A stretch of DNA of 64,000 bases from positions 62,001 to 126,000 of the forward strand of contig LEKQ01000001.1 of the NCBI GenBank assembly GCA_001443005.1. The letters are read 5' to 3'. The DNA is from a bacterium GBS-1 (GTDB lineage Bacteria > Synergistota > GBS-1). Positions 35,337-43,656 of the stretch are shown here, in pieces. The notes under the pieces were generated by a model that was not told the DNA's origin, did not search any database, and saw nothing but the letters and a program-made list of their open reading frames with translations. Made by a program: the position numbers and the translations under genes. Position 1 is the stretch's first letter. Each line of letters begins with the position of its first letter.

Positions 35337-35953
35337 CTTCCCTCAACTCTCTCTAAAACAAACTCCAGAAGCCTTAGCCCCCATTCTCCTGACTTCTCAG
35401 GGTGAAACTGAAATCCGATAATATTTTTTCCTCTACCAATTATAGATGGAAAACTTATGCCATATAGGGTTTCACCAATCACCACACCCTCATCCTCGGG
35501 AAAAGGACAATAGGAGTGAGCAAAGTAAAAATACTTAGGAAATGGAAAGCCCTCTAATAGACTACTGTTCCTCTTAAGAATGACCTCGTTCCACCCCATA
35601 TGTGGTATAGGCAAGTTCCCTTTAGGAAGCTTTCTAACCCACCCCTTAAAGACACCGAGTCCTTCAAAGACGCCCTCCTCTTCACTATACTCAAACAAAA
35701 GTTGCATGCCAAGGCATATACCAATCAAAGGTTTCTCAGCTTCCAACCATTTATAAATCTCCTCTATCCATCCGTAATTTCTCAACTTTTCCATGGCACT
35801 TCCAAAGGCGCCAACTCCCGGCAAAATTAAAACGGAAATGCCCTTTGTTTCCGCTCTTTCCATAACCCTGATCTCTCTATTTAACGACCTTATAGCATTT
35901 ACTAAGCTCCTTAAGTTCCCAGCACCATAATCTATAACCCCTATCAAGCTCAC
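35330..35953 (-). CDS. hisH: Imidazole glycerol phosphate synthase, glutamine amidotransferase subunit
   Basis: 207 residues. IDYGAGNLRSLVNAI at the start, ILPGVGAFGSAM, nucleophile Cys in LIGICLGMQLLFE, and His-Glu in GFQFHPEKSG. It supplies ammonia to HisF. The ATG overlaps the hisB stop by 4 bases. Confidence 0.96.
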   Translation of the reverse strand: MSLIGVIDYGAGNLRSLVNAIRSLNREIRVMERAETKGISVLILPGVGAFGSAMEKLRNYGWIEEIYKWLEAEKPLIGICLGMQLLFEYSEEEGVFEGLGVFKGWVRKLPKGNLPIPHMGWNEVILKRNSSLLEGFPFPKYFYFAHSYCPFPEDEGVVIGETLYGISFPSIIGRGKNIIGFQFHPEKSGEWGLRLLEFVLERVEGRC

Positions 35954-36519
35954 ATCATCCCCTTTGTCGAAGGAATTCCCTTGTCTTCCTCTAAGGCCAT
36001 CCTTAAAGCCTTAGCTACGCCTTTGAATATAGCTTCAGATATATGGTGAGCATTTTCACCCCTTCTTTTAGATATATGAAGGGTTAAAAAGGCGTTATAA
36101 CTGAAGCTTCTCCAAAACTCTCTTATAAGCTCCACGTCGAAAGTTCCTATCTTTTCCTTATCAAAATCAACATCAAAGAAGAAAAACGCCCTCTCAACCA
36201 GATCTAATGCCACTTCAATAAGAGCATCATCCATCGGCATAAGGAAGAAACCGAATCGCTTAATATTATCTCTCTTACCAAGGGCTCTTCTGAAAGCTTC
36301 TCCTAAAGTTATTCCCACATCCTCAACCAAATGATGATAATCCACATCTATATCTCCAGAAGCATGAATCTCTAAATCAAACTTTCCATGAAAGGCAAAC
36401 AGACTCAACATATGATTTAGGAAACCAATAGGGGAATCTATCAAGGCTTCTCCTTTCCCATTTATATCAAGCTTCACTTTAACCACAGTTTCTCTTGTAG
36501 ATCTTTCAATAACGACCAG
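35950..36519 (-). CDS. hisB: Imidazoleglycerol-phosphate dehydratase
   Basis: Monofunctional HisB. Metal-binding motifs are GFLNHML (Asn replaces the usual Asp), DVDYHHLVEDVGI and, near the end, AHHISEAIFKGVAKAL. The first ordinary start, GTG 36486, gives 178 residues but cuts off the conserved N-terminal strand. The frame stays open upstream and encodes VVIERSTRETVVKVKLDIN, matching the family's R.T.ET pattern. The only codons available there are CTG 36519-36517 (7 bases after AGGAGGTGG) and ATT 36510. I therefore place the start at CTG 36519 (189 residues). That would overlap hisC by 46 bases. Confidence 0.88.
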   Translation of the reverse strand: MVVIERSTRETVVKVKLDINGKGEALIDSPIGFLNHMLSLFAFHGKFDLEIHASGDIDVDYHHLVEDVGITLGEAFRRALGKRDNIKRFGFFLMPMDDALIEVALDLVERAFFFFDVDFDKEKIGTFDVELIREFWRSFSYNAFLTLHISKRRGENAHHISEAIFKGVAKALRMALEEDKGIPSTKGMM

Positions 36520-37475
36520 ATCCTTTCCACCTCCTCCCTTTTTCCCACACTTATCCTTATATAGTTACCATCAATGTCAGGTTTCCTTATCTCTATATTC
36601 CTCTCCTTGAAAAAGGTCAAAAGGTCAAGCCTTTCATCTAAAACCTTACATAATATGAAGTTAGTTTCAGAGGGGTAAACTTTAAGGAAATCTAAACCCT
36701 TAAGATTCTCGATAAGCCAATCTCTGTTTTCAACTATATGAGCAACTTTTTCTTTAACCCAAAAGTCCTTTTCAAGCATTAGAAGTGCCATTTTTTCTGA
36801 AAAAAGGTTCAGATTAAAGGGGAGCCTCACTTCATCTATCCTCTCTATAATCCGTTTATGAGATATGGCATATCCAACTCTTGCTCCAGCCATACCGAAA
36901 GCTTTAGAGAAAGTCCTGAGTATAATCAAATTGTCCCTTTCAAAAATAAGGTCGAGCATAGTCTTGCCAGAAAACTCGTGATAAGCTTCATCTACAACTG
37001 TTATACCAGGATTTATCTCGATGATACTCCTAAGCTCTTCTTTGGGCCAACAGTTAGCAGTTGGATTATTGGGATATCCTAAAAACAATATGGCTCCCTT
37101 TGAGACAAGCTTCATCAAACTCTCAATAGGGAGATCCCAATTCTCATCAAGATAGACCTTCTCCACCCTCATGCCCAAAAGGAAGGCAGTTTTCTCATAC
37201 ATACCAAAGGTAGGGTAGGGGATTACCACAGGTAAACCTTTACTACGAAAGGCAAGTAATATATAAAGTATCAGTTCATCAGACCCATTTCCTACAGCTA
37301 TGTTTTCATAACTTAAGCCAAACTTCTTGCCTATAGCTGATTTCAGATCTCTATAGCTTTGGTCCGGGTATCTGTTTATCTCTATGCTTTCTAAAACCCT
37401 TAAAAATTCATCCTTGAGTTCGCTTATAGGATTAAAAGGATTCTCATTTAAGTTAGCTTTTAGTGTCCCATCCAT
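36474..37475 (-). CDS. hisC: Histidinol-phosphate aminotransferase
   Basis: 333 residues, class I/II fold. LNENPFNP at the N-terminus, VGNGSDELILYIL, YPNNPTANCW, VVDEAYHEFSG with the pyridoxal Asp, RTFSKAFGMAGARVGYA with the Schiff-base Lys, and a C-terminal Arg in NYIRISVGKREE. The N-terminus is short but includes the conserved core. The ATG lies inside the end of hisD (16-base overlap). Its last codons carry the Shine-Dalgarno used by hisB. Confidence 0.95.
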   Translation of the reverse strand: MDGTLKANLNENPFNPISELKDEFLRVLESIEINRYPDQSYRDLKSAIGKKFGLSYENIAVGNGSDELILYILLAFRSKGLPVVIPYPTFGMYEKTAFLLGMRVEKVYLDENWDLPIESLMKLVSKGAILFLGYPNNPTANCWPKEELRSIIEINPGITVVDEAYHEFSGKTMLDLIFERDNLIILRTFSKAFGMAGARVGYAISHKRIIERIDEVRLPFNLNLFSEKMALLMLEKDFWVKEKVAHIVENRDWLIENLKGLDFLKVYPSETNFILCKVLDERLDLLTFFKERNIEIRKPDIDGNYIRISVGKREEVERIWSLLKDLQEKLWLK

Positions 37476-38785
37476 TTTGGTTTTACCTCTTTAAATAAAG
37501 TTTCTCTCCTTACCCTTACCGATAAAGCGTGACCATGAAGTTCTTCTGCTTCAGCGAAAGTTATCGTGATATCTGAAAGCTCCTTGAAACCCTCTTCCGA
37601 TAAAGCTAGGAAGTTAACGACTTTGATAAAATCTTTCACCCCAAGCGTTGAAAAGAATCTCGCTGTTCCAGAAGTAGGTAAAATGTGATTAGGACCTCCC
37701 ACATAGTCACCTATAACCTCCGACGAATAATCACCTAAAAAGACAGTTCCAGCGTTTTTAATCTTCGGAAGGACTGAAAAAGGATTCCTCGTTTGGATCT
37801 CTAAATGCTCCGGAGCGATGAAGTTCACAAGCCTAACCCCATCTTCAAGATCGTTGACTATCACTATAGCACCATAATTTTGCAAGGACTCCCTTATTAT
37901 CTCATTGCGAGGAAGATCTTGAGCAAGATGATATATAATAGAATGAACCCTTTCCGCAAGGTTATTAGAATCCGTAATCAGTATCGCTGAAGATAATGGG
38001 TCATGTTCAGCTTGAGATATAAGATCTGCTGCTACCCAAGAGGGATTGGCAGTTTCATCAGCTAAAACACAAATCTCGCTTGGTCCCGCTAGGGAATCTA
38101 TTCCAACTTCCCCCACAAGAAGCTTTTTAGCCACGGTAACATAAACGTTCCCAGGTCCCACTATCTTATCAACCTTAGGGATCGTCTCAGTTCCTAATGC
38201 CATCGATGCTATAGCCGTTGCTCCTCCCACCCTGTAAATCTCCCTTATTCCTAGCTCTCTTGCTGCAAACAATATAACAGTATTAACCCTACCATCAGAC
38301 GACGGAGGGGTACATACGATTATTCTCTCAACACCGGCTATCTTTGCGGGAATTGCCGCCATAAGTAAGGATGAAGGATAAGGCGCTCTTCCCCCGGGAA
38401 CGTAAATACCAACCTTCTCTAATGGGATAACTCTTTGACCAGATATGTTCCCATTCTCCTCCTCCATAATCCAAGATGGCGCTTTTTGCTTCTCATGAAA
38501 CCTCCAAATCCTATCTATAGCTCTTCTAATAGCATCCTTAATCTCCGAACTTACGAAACTAACGGAACCATCAATTTCTTCTTGACTCACCTTTATTCCC
38601 ACTTTTTCCAAATCCACTCCGTGAAATCTTTTAATATCATCTACTATCGCTCTATCCCCGAAAGATTTAACTCTTTGAAGGATCTCCTTCACTCGCGTTT
38701 CTATTTCCTCACTCACACGAACCCTTTCTGAAAGCATCGCATCCAATAACGATTTAGCTTCATGGAAACCCCTAACGATTTTCAC
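37460..38785 (-). CDS. hisD: Histidinol dehydrogenase
   Basis: 441 residues. GGRAPYPSSLLMAAIPAKIAGV, ATAIASMALGTETIPKVDKIVGPGNVYVT, DSLAGPSEICVLAD, ISQAEHDPLSSAILIT and IAPEHLEI contain the zinc and catalytic residues. It oxidises histidinol to histidine in the last two steps with NAD. It overlaps the hisG stop by 4 bases (ATGA). Confidence 0.97.
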   Translation of the reverse strand: MKIVRGFHEAKSLLDAMLSERVRVSEEIETRVKEILQRVKSFGDRAIVDDIKRFHGVDLEKVGIKVSQEEIDGSVSFVSSEIKDAIRRAIDRIWRFHEKQKAPSWIMEEENGNISGQRVIPLEKVGIYVPGGRAPYPSSLLMAAIPAKIAGVERIIVCTPPSSDGRVNTVILFAARELGIREIYRVGGATAIASMALGTETIPKVDKIVGPGNVYVTVAKKLLVGEVGIDSLAGPSEICVLADETANPSWVAADLISQAEHDPLSSAILITDSNNLAERVHSIIYHLAQDLPRNEIIRESLQNYGAIVIVNDLEDGVRLVNFIAPEHLEIQTRNPFSVLPKIKNAGTVFLGDYSSEVIGDYVGGPNHILPTSGTARFFSTLGVKDFIKVVNFLALSEEGFKELSDITITFAEAEELHGHALSVRVRRETLFKEVKPKWMGH

Positions 38786-39426
38786 CCCTCTTCACCCCCC
38801 TCTAAAATAGAGGCCATCTTTAAAACCTCATCCGTCCTGTTCTTGTAGCAGACGGGATTGACGATAAGCCTTGCGCTTACTTGAGCAACATCCTTTATCA
38901 CAACCATATCGTTTTCCTTTAAGGTCCTTCCAGTTTCTTTAAGGTCGAGTATAACATCAACCAAACCTATGAGAGGCGCAATCTCAACCGAACCGTAAAG
39001 CTTCACTATATCCATTTGAATCCCCTGATAGCTCAAGAAGTCTTCTGCTATCTTAGGATACTTGGTTCCAAGTTTTTTCCCCCAAAGAATCTCTTTCTTA
39101 AAGGATAGTCCCTTGCTTCTTGGAGAAGCTATCACCAATTCACACCTTCCCACTCCTAAGTCAGCTATCTCATACACCTCTTCGTTTCTCTCCCAAATAA
39201 CATCGTTACCAACTATTCCCAAGTCCGCCGCCCTTCTTGAAACGTATACGGGAATATCAAAGGGCTTCGCCAAGATAATCTTAAAGCCGTTTTTTTCTAT
39301 TATCAGTTTTCTACTCCTCGATAGCTCCTCCGCTGATTCCTCTATAATCCCTTTCCTGTTAAGCAAGTTAACTATTTCCTTGAATAGCCTTCCCGTTGGT
39401 AATGCGATCGATAAGCTCTCTTTCAT
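38782..39426 (-). CDS. hisG: ATP phosphoribosyltransferase, short-form catalytic subunit
   Basis: 214 residues, the short HisG lacking the C-terminal regulatory domain. ALPTGRLFKEIVNLL, ADLGIVGNDVIWE, LGVGRCELVIASP and the PRPP-binding stretch ending in DVILDLKETGRTLKENDM. Short HisG needs HisZ, encoded just upstream and overlapping by about 59 bases. ATG 39426 and the adjoining TTG 39429 are both possible; GGAGGGG lies upstream. This is the committed, feedback-controlled step. Confidence 0.94.
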   Translation of the reverse strand: MKESLSIALPTGRLFKEIVNLLNRKGIIEESAEELSRSRKLIIEKNGFKIILAKPFDIPVYVSRRAADLGIVGNDVIWERNEEVYEIADLGVGRCELVIASPRSKGLSFKKEILWGKKLGTKYPKIAEDFLSYQGIQMDIVKLYGSVEIAPLIGLVDVILDLKETGRTLKENDMVVIKDVAQVSARLIVNPVCYKNRTDEVLKMASILEGGEEG

Positions 39427-40534
39427 CAATCTCTTTCCCCTCCAGCTTCAAGAAAACCTTCGGTTTTTTCCTATTTATAAACAGATCTTCATTCGCATGA
39501 GGAGGAATAACCATCACCCTAAACCCTTTTTCTCTAAGTCCTTTAGATAGCCTCATGGCAGCCTTGAGATCCCTGTTAATATCTAAAATCTTTATTATGA
39601 CATCGAGGCTTTTATTATTGTGGAGGGAAGGTAAGCTCTTTAAAGAGAGAGCAAAACCCACAGCCGGAACATCAAAAAGCTTATCGTATCTTCCTCCCCC
39701 TCCGAAAACCTTTCCTTCTTTAGGATTACTAAGCTCAAATATTATTCCATTATAATACTCAAACGTCCTTACCATTCCTAGATCAACCGTAATAAACTCG
39801 AAGTCTATACTTTCTAAGATACTCAGGATTTCTTCCAAGGCTTCTCCTATAAGTGGAGAATCAAAAGGAATCTTAATGTCCTTGAGCATATTTTTCTTAA
39901 CCCGGAGTAAGGGCAGCTTTGATAAAAACCTTTTTTGTTTCTCTGGAAGATCAGCAAAAGCTATTATTTCCCTATAAAGAACGAAATTCCTAGAAGCTAA
40001 AGCGCCTTTGATCAGAGTCCTGTAACTTTCTTCGATAGATCCTAATATACCGTCTACCAATTTCACATGGTTTAAATCCACAATAGGTTCTTTAATCCCC
40101 AAATTCTTCATGGACTCTATCGCTAAGCTTAAGACTTCTATATCCGCACATATGGTAGGATCTCCAAATATCTCAAGACCTATCTGAGGGAACTCCACGG
40201 GGTCCTCACGCGAGAAAACCATACCCCTATAGTAAAGCCTCAGAGGAAAGGGCTCTTCTGCAAGATGCGTTAAAGCTATTCGCGCCGTAGGCTTAGTAAG
40301 CTCAGGCCTTAAGGATAGTATCTCACCTTCTCTATCCACAAGCTTATAAACCTTCTTCTTATAATCTTTACCAAGACCTTCCGTCAAAAACTCATAATAT
40401 TCAAAGCTGGGAGGAATAACCTCTTCATACCCCCAACTTTCAAACAGAGAAGACAATCTTCTCTCTATCTCCCTTAGTGCTTTCGCCTCACTTGGTAAAT
40501 AATCTTTACATCCTTTGGGTTTAATCAAATCCAT
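39368..40534 (-). CDS. hisZ: ATP phosphoribosyltransferase regulatory subunit
   Basis: 388 residues, a paralogue of histidyl-tRNA synthetase. KPKGCKDYLPSEAKALREIERRL opens the fold and SLRPELTKPTARI matches motif 2 surroundings. The histidine-binding stretch GMVRTFEYYNGIIFEL and FGGGGRYDKLF are present. The Arg residues needed for aminoacylation are not kept in FSREDPVEFPQIGLEIFG. It assembles with short HisG and carries the histidine feedback site. It is the first gene of the his operon, behind its own promoter. Confidence 0.92.
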   Translation of the reverse strand: MDLIKPKGCKDYLPSEAKALREIERRLSSLFESWGYEEVIPPSFEYYEFLTEGLGKDYKKKVYKLVDREGEILSLRPELTKPTARIALTHLAEEPFPLRLYYRGMVFSREDPVEFPQIGLEIFGDPTICADIEVLSLAIESMKNLGIKEPIVDLNHVKLVDGILGSIEESYRTLIKGALASRNFVLYREIIAFADLPEKQKRFLSKLPLLRVKKNMLKDIKIPFDSPLIGEALEEILSILESIDFEFITVDLGMVRTFEYYNGIIFELSNPKEGKVFGGGGRYDKLFDVPAVGFALSLKSLPSLHNNKSLDVIIKILDINRDLKAAMRLSKGLREKGFRVMVIPPHANEDLFINRKKPKVFLKLEGKEIDERELIDRITNGKAIQGNS

Positions 40535-40583
40535 TCTGCTCTCTATCGATTTATTTAGATAAATTAAAATAACTAACGCTTAT

Positions 40584-40612
40584 AATTTATCATAACTTAA
40601 ATACAATGTCAA
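40584..40612 (-). promoter_or_regulatory. his operon promoter
   Basis: On the minus strand TTGACA (40607-40612), a 17-base spacer and TAAATT (40584-40589), extended by TGA before the -10. It lies about 50 bases before hisZ. No His-rich leader peptide or attenuator hairpin is visible. Together with the divergent TRAP promoter it accounts for the 304-base gap 40535-40838; nothing else was recognised there. Confidence 0.75.
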
Positions 40613-40770
40613 GGGCATAACAAAAGGAGTAGAGGAACAAGCTGACATAAAGGTTAGTTTTCAAAAAAAGAAAATGTATTCAGCCATAGAGAAAAAGAGA
40701 TTTTACACACAAAAGCAAAATAAGTGGGAATTCTTGAAGAGTTTCTGTTTCTCATTAAGAAAAATAAAGA

Positions 40771-40799
40771 TTGAGGCTGAAAGGGGATTTTGTTATTCT
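40771..40799 (+). promoter_or_regulatory. Promoter of TRAP system 2
   Basis: TTGAGG (40771-40776), a 17-base spacer and TATTCT (40794-40799), 39 bases before dctP. The region upstream to the his promoter is A-rich without a clear operator. Confidence 0.6.
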
Positions 40800-40838
40800 A
40801 AACCTAGCTGAAAAACTCATTAAAAGGAGGGAAGGAGT

Positions 40839-41810
40839 ATGGGAAAAAGGAGTGTGATATGGGGTGTTATTATCGCCTTGGTTTTCCTCTCCATCCCTGT
40901 TGACGCAAAGGTAGTTTGGAAGTTTGGACATCTAGCCAATGAACAACACATTTGGCATCGCACGGCTTTGAAGTTCGCTGAACTTGTTAAACAGAAGACC
41001 AACGGAGAAATTGAAATTGCTATCTACCCCAATGAACAGCTTGGAAAAGAGATAGAAAACTTGAACATGATTCAAGCTGGAACAGCAGAACTGACTATAT
41101 CTGGAGAGTCTATGCAAAACTGGGCTCCGAAAGCTGCACTAATTGCCGTACCATATGCTTTCAGAAGCATAGATCATATGGTTAAAGCCCTTACAGGAGA
41201 AATTGGTCAAGAGATAGCCAAAGAGATTACTGAAAAGATAGGCGTTATCCCCATTATCTATCATATCAGAGCTCCAAGAAACCTCACTTCAAATAAGCCA
41301 GTTTACAAGCCCGAGGATGTGAAAGGTTTAAGATTGCGCTTACCAAACGTCCCCCTCTTCGTTGAAGCGTGGAAAGCTGTGGGAGCGATACCTGTAGTAA
41401 TGGCATTTAGTGAAGTCTTCACAGCGCTTCAACAAGGGGTTATTGATGCTCAGGAAAACCCCTATGATCTGATTTACAGTGCAAGCTTCTATGAGGTACA
41501 AAAGTATGTAAACGAAACGGAACACGTTATAGGTTGGGTCTGGACAGTGCTTGGAAAAAAGCAGTTTGAATCTCTTCCTAAAGAACAACAAAAAGCTGTC
41601 TTAGAGGCTGCTCAGGAAGCCCAAAAGTACGCAGATTCCTTATTCTATCAAGAAATACCTCCTATCAAACAAAAGCTGATCGAAAAAGGTATGACCATCA
41701 ACTCCAACGTAGATAAACCAGCTTTCCAGAAAATAATGTCCCAAGCTGTTGAAAAAGTTTTAAAACCTGAACAAGCGGATCTTTACAGAAGAATCCAAGA
41801 GGTTAAATAA
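40839..41810 (+). CDS. dctP: TRAP transporter solute-binding protein (DctP family), system 2
   Basis: 323 residues with a signal peptide (about 1-23, ending PVDA). The mature sequence WKFGHLANEQHIWHRTALKFAELV, IYPNEQLGKEIENLNMIQAGTAEL and DVKGLRLRLPNVPLFVEAWKAVGAIPVVMAFSEVFTALQQGVIDAQENP is DctP-type. The Arg in RLRLP is the usual carboxylate contact. The downstream zinc dehydrogenase suggests a sugar-acid or polyol-acid ligand. AAGGAGGGAAGGAG lies before ATG 40839. It is distinct from system 1, sharing only family-level similarity. Confidence 0.93.
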   Translation: MGKRSVIWGVIIALVFLSIPVDAKVVWKFGHLANEQHIWHRTALKFAELVKQKTNGEIEIAIYPNEQLGKEIENLNMIQAGTAELTISGESMQNWAPKAALIAVPYAFRSIDHMVKALTGEIGQEIAKEITEKIGVIPIIYHIRAPRNLTSNKPVYKPEDVKGLRLRLPNVPLFVEAWKAVGAIPVVMAFSEVFTALQQGVIDAQENPYDLIYSASFYEVQKYVNETEHVIGWVWTVLGKKQFESLPKEQQKAVLEAAQEAQKYADSLFYQEIPPIKQKLIEKGMTINSNVDKPAFQKIMSQAVEKVLKPEQADLYRRIQEVK

Positions 41811-41832
41811 TATATTAAAAACTTTAAAAATC

Positions 41833-41865
41833 GGAGGTCTCGGCCAACTACTCACCGGGACCTCC
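41833..41865 (+). other. Hairpin between dctP and dctQ (system 2)
   Basis: GGAGGTCTCGG (41833-41843) pairs with CCGGGACCTCC (41855-41865): 11 bp with one G-U and an 11-base loop, followed by ATTATTAT. The T-tract is poor, so it may be an mRNA-stability or processing element and not a true terminator. It takes the same place as the hairpin in system 1. Confidence 0.7.
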
Positions 41866-41882
41866 ATTATTATAGGGTGATG

Positions 41883-42368
41883 ATGATGCTGCTACTGAAA
41901 GAGAAAGACCCTTTGGAATGCATATTAGAATGGGGGATGTTTATATCCTTCACGATATTAATAGTAGTTGTGACCCTTAGCGTTATCACAAGATTCCTAT
42001 TGCCCTTCATTGTACTCTCGTGGGCTGAGGAAGCATCAAGATTTTTCTTCATATACACAGTAGCTCTAGGAGCCCCCTGTTCTTTTAAAAGAAGGGAGTT
42101 TGCAACTGTTGATTTTCTTTTTAACAGGCTGTCCTTAAAAACACAGAAAAAGCTGAATATTATATTTGATGGCATGATTATGATATTAAGCTTCTTAATC
42201 TTTCTATATAGCCTTCAATTTGCTAAGCTTGGATTGATACAGTTTTCCCCTACAATGGGTATTCCAATGGTCTTTGCTTTCTCAAGTATGCCAATAACAT
42301 CGTTTTTTATAACTTTATATAGCACTTTAAACTTCTTCAAAGCGATTGGAAAAAGGAGTGAAATATAG
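41883..42368 (+). CDS. dctQ: TRAP transporter small permease (DctQ family), system 2
   Basis: About 161 residues with four hydrophobic segments. SWAEEASRFFFIYTVALGAPCSFKRREFATVDFLF is the conserved DctQ loop. Four possible starts follow each other (GTG 41877, ATG 41880, 41883, 41886); AGGG at 41873 best suits 41883 or 41886. It is translated together with dctM, whose start is the base after its stop. Confidence 0.9.
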   Translation: MMLLLKEKDPLECILEWGMFISFTILIVVVTLSVITRFLLPFIVLSWAEEASRFFFIYTVALGAPCSFKRREFATVDFLFNRLSLKTQKKLNIIFDGMIMILSFLIFLYSLQFAKLGLIQFSPTMGIPMVFAFSSMPITSFFITLYSTLNFFKAIGKRSEI

Positions 42369-43649
42369 ATGATGGCACTGATTTTGTTTCTTTCCTTTGT
42401 TCTTCTCCTCATAATAGGCTTTCCCGTTGCTTTTTCCTTGGGCGTATCATCACTAATCTATATTGTGATAAAAGGCATCCCCTTGAACATCATTCCCCAG
42501 AAAATGTATTCAGGGATTGATTCATTCGTCCTACTATGTATCCCTGCTTTCGTTCTGGCTGGTAATTTAATGAACACCGCTGGTATAACTCGAAGGATCA
42601 TAAATCTATCGAATGCCCTTGTTGGATTCATACGTGGCGGATTAGCTTTGGCTAACGTCGCAGCTTCAATGATCTTTGCTGGAATCTCTGGAACAGCGCT
42701 CGCTGATACAGCAAGCATAGGTGCTATCCTAATACCAGCTATGAAGGAGGAAGGATATGACGCTGACTTCTCAGCTGCAGTTACCGCTTCATCTTCTACA
42801 GTAGGCCCTATAATTCCACCAAGCGTTCCCATGATTATAGTGGGAACTCTTACGGGTCTTTCTATTACTCGCCTCTTCTTAGCTGGAGCCATCCCAGGAA
42901 TTATGCTAGGATTTGCTTTAATGGGGATCACTTACTACATCTCGGCTAAGAGAAACTACCCCAAGGAAGAGAACTTCTCCCTTAAAAGAGCGTTTAAGGC
43001 CCTTTACGAAGCCTTTTGGGCTATAGGGATGATAGCTATAATTCTTGGGGGAATTCTCGGAGGGGTTTTCACACCAACGGAGGCCTCGGTAATCGCAGTA
43101 ATATACGCAATAATTGTAGGAACTCTTATACACAGAGAGCTTAAGTTTAGGGATATACCAAGGATTGCCATAGAATCCATAAGAATGACAACATCAATAA
43201 TGCTTCTTGTTGGTTTCGCCCGCCTTTTCGCCTGGATTATAACAACTGAAAAGATCCCTCAGCTTGTCGCACAATGGATATTGAACATTTCAACAAACCC
43301 CATAATAGTAATCTTACTTATTAACTTAGTTTTACTCTTCGTTGGATGCTTTATGGAAACCATAGCTGCATTGGTAATTTTTGTACCAGTTTTAATGCCC
43401 GTAGCGATGAAGGTCGGCATGGATCCCATTCACTTTTCGGTGATGGTGGTTTTAAACCTTGTGATAGGGCTCTGCACCCCTCCCTTCGGTGTTTGCCTAT
43501 TCGTGGCAGCAAGTATAGCTAAAATATCTCTTGGGGAACTGGTTAAAACCATATTTCCATTTCTTATGGTTCTTATAGCTGTCCTGATGTTGGTCAGCTA
43601 CTTCCCGGCCATAAGTTTAACCCTACCAAACATATTTCTTGGAAGGTGA
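42369..43649 (+). CDS. dctM: TRAP transporter large permease (DctM family), system 2
   Basis: 426 residues with about twelve membrane segments. LIIGFPVAFSLGVSSLIY, CIPAFVLAGNLMNTAGIT, MIFAGISGTALADTASIGAILIPAM, SSTVGPIIPPSVPMIIVG and GLCTPPFGVCLFV are DctM hallmarks. It is the ion-coupled translocating subunit. AAAGGAGTGA precedes ATG 42369. The zinc dehydrogenase gene starts 7 bases downstream, suggesting uptake and first oxidation of the same compound. Confidence 0.95.
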   Translation: MMALILFLSFVLLLIIGFPVAFSLGVSSLIYIVIKGIPLNIIPQKMYSGIDSFVLLCIPAFVLAGNLMNTAGITRRIINLSNALVGFIRGGLALANVAASMIFAGISGTALADTASIGAILIPAMKEEGYDADFSAAVTASSSTVGPIIPPSVPMIIVGTLTGLSITRLFLAGAIPGIMLGFALMGITYYISAKRNYPKEENFSLKRAFKALYEAFWAIGMIAIILGGILGGVFTPTEASVIAVIYAIIVGTLIHRELKFRDIPRIAIESIRMTTSIMLLVGFARLFAWIITTEKIPQLVAQWILNISTNPIIVILLINLVLLFVGCFMETIAALVIFVPVLMPVAMKVGMDPIHFSVMVVLNLVIGLCTPPFGVCLFVAASIAKISLGELVKTIFPFLMVLIAVLMLVSYFPAISLTLPNIFLGR

Positions 43650-43656
43650 TCGGGCT

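Noticed and set aside
40535-40770. Histidine leader peptide or T-box before hisZ
   Set aside because: No run of His codons, no terminator pair and no T-box sequence is visible; the leader is only about 40-50 bases.
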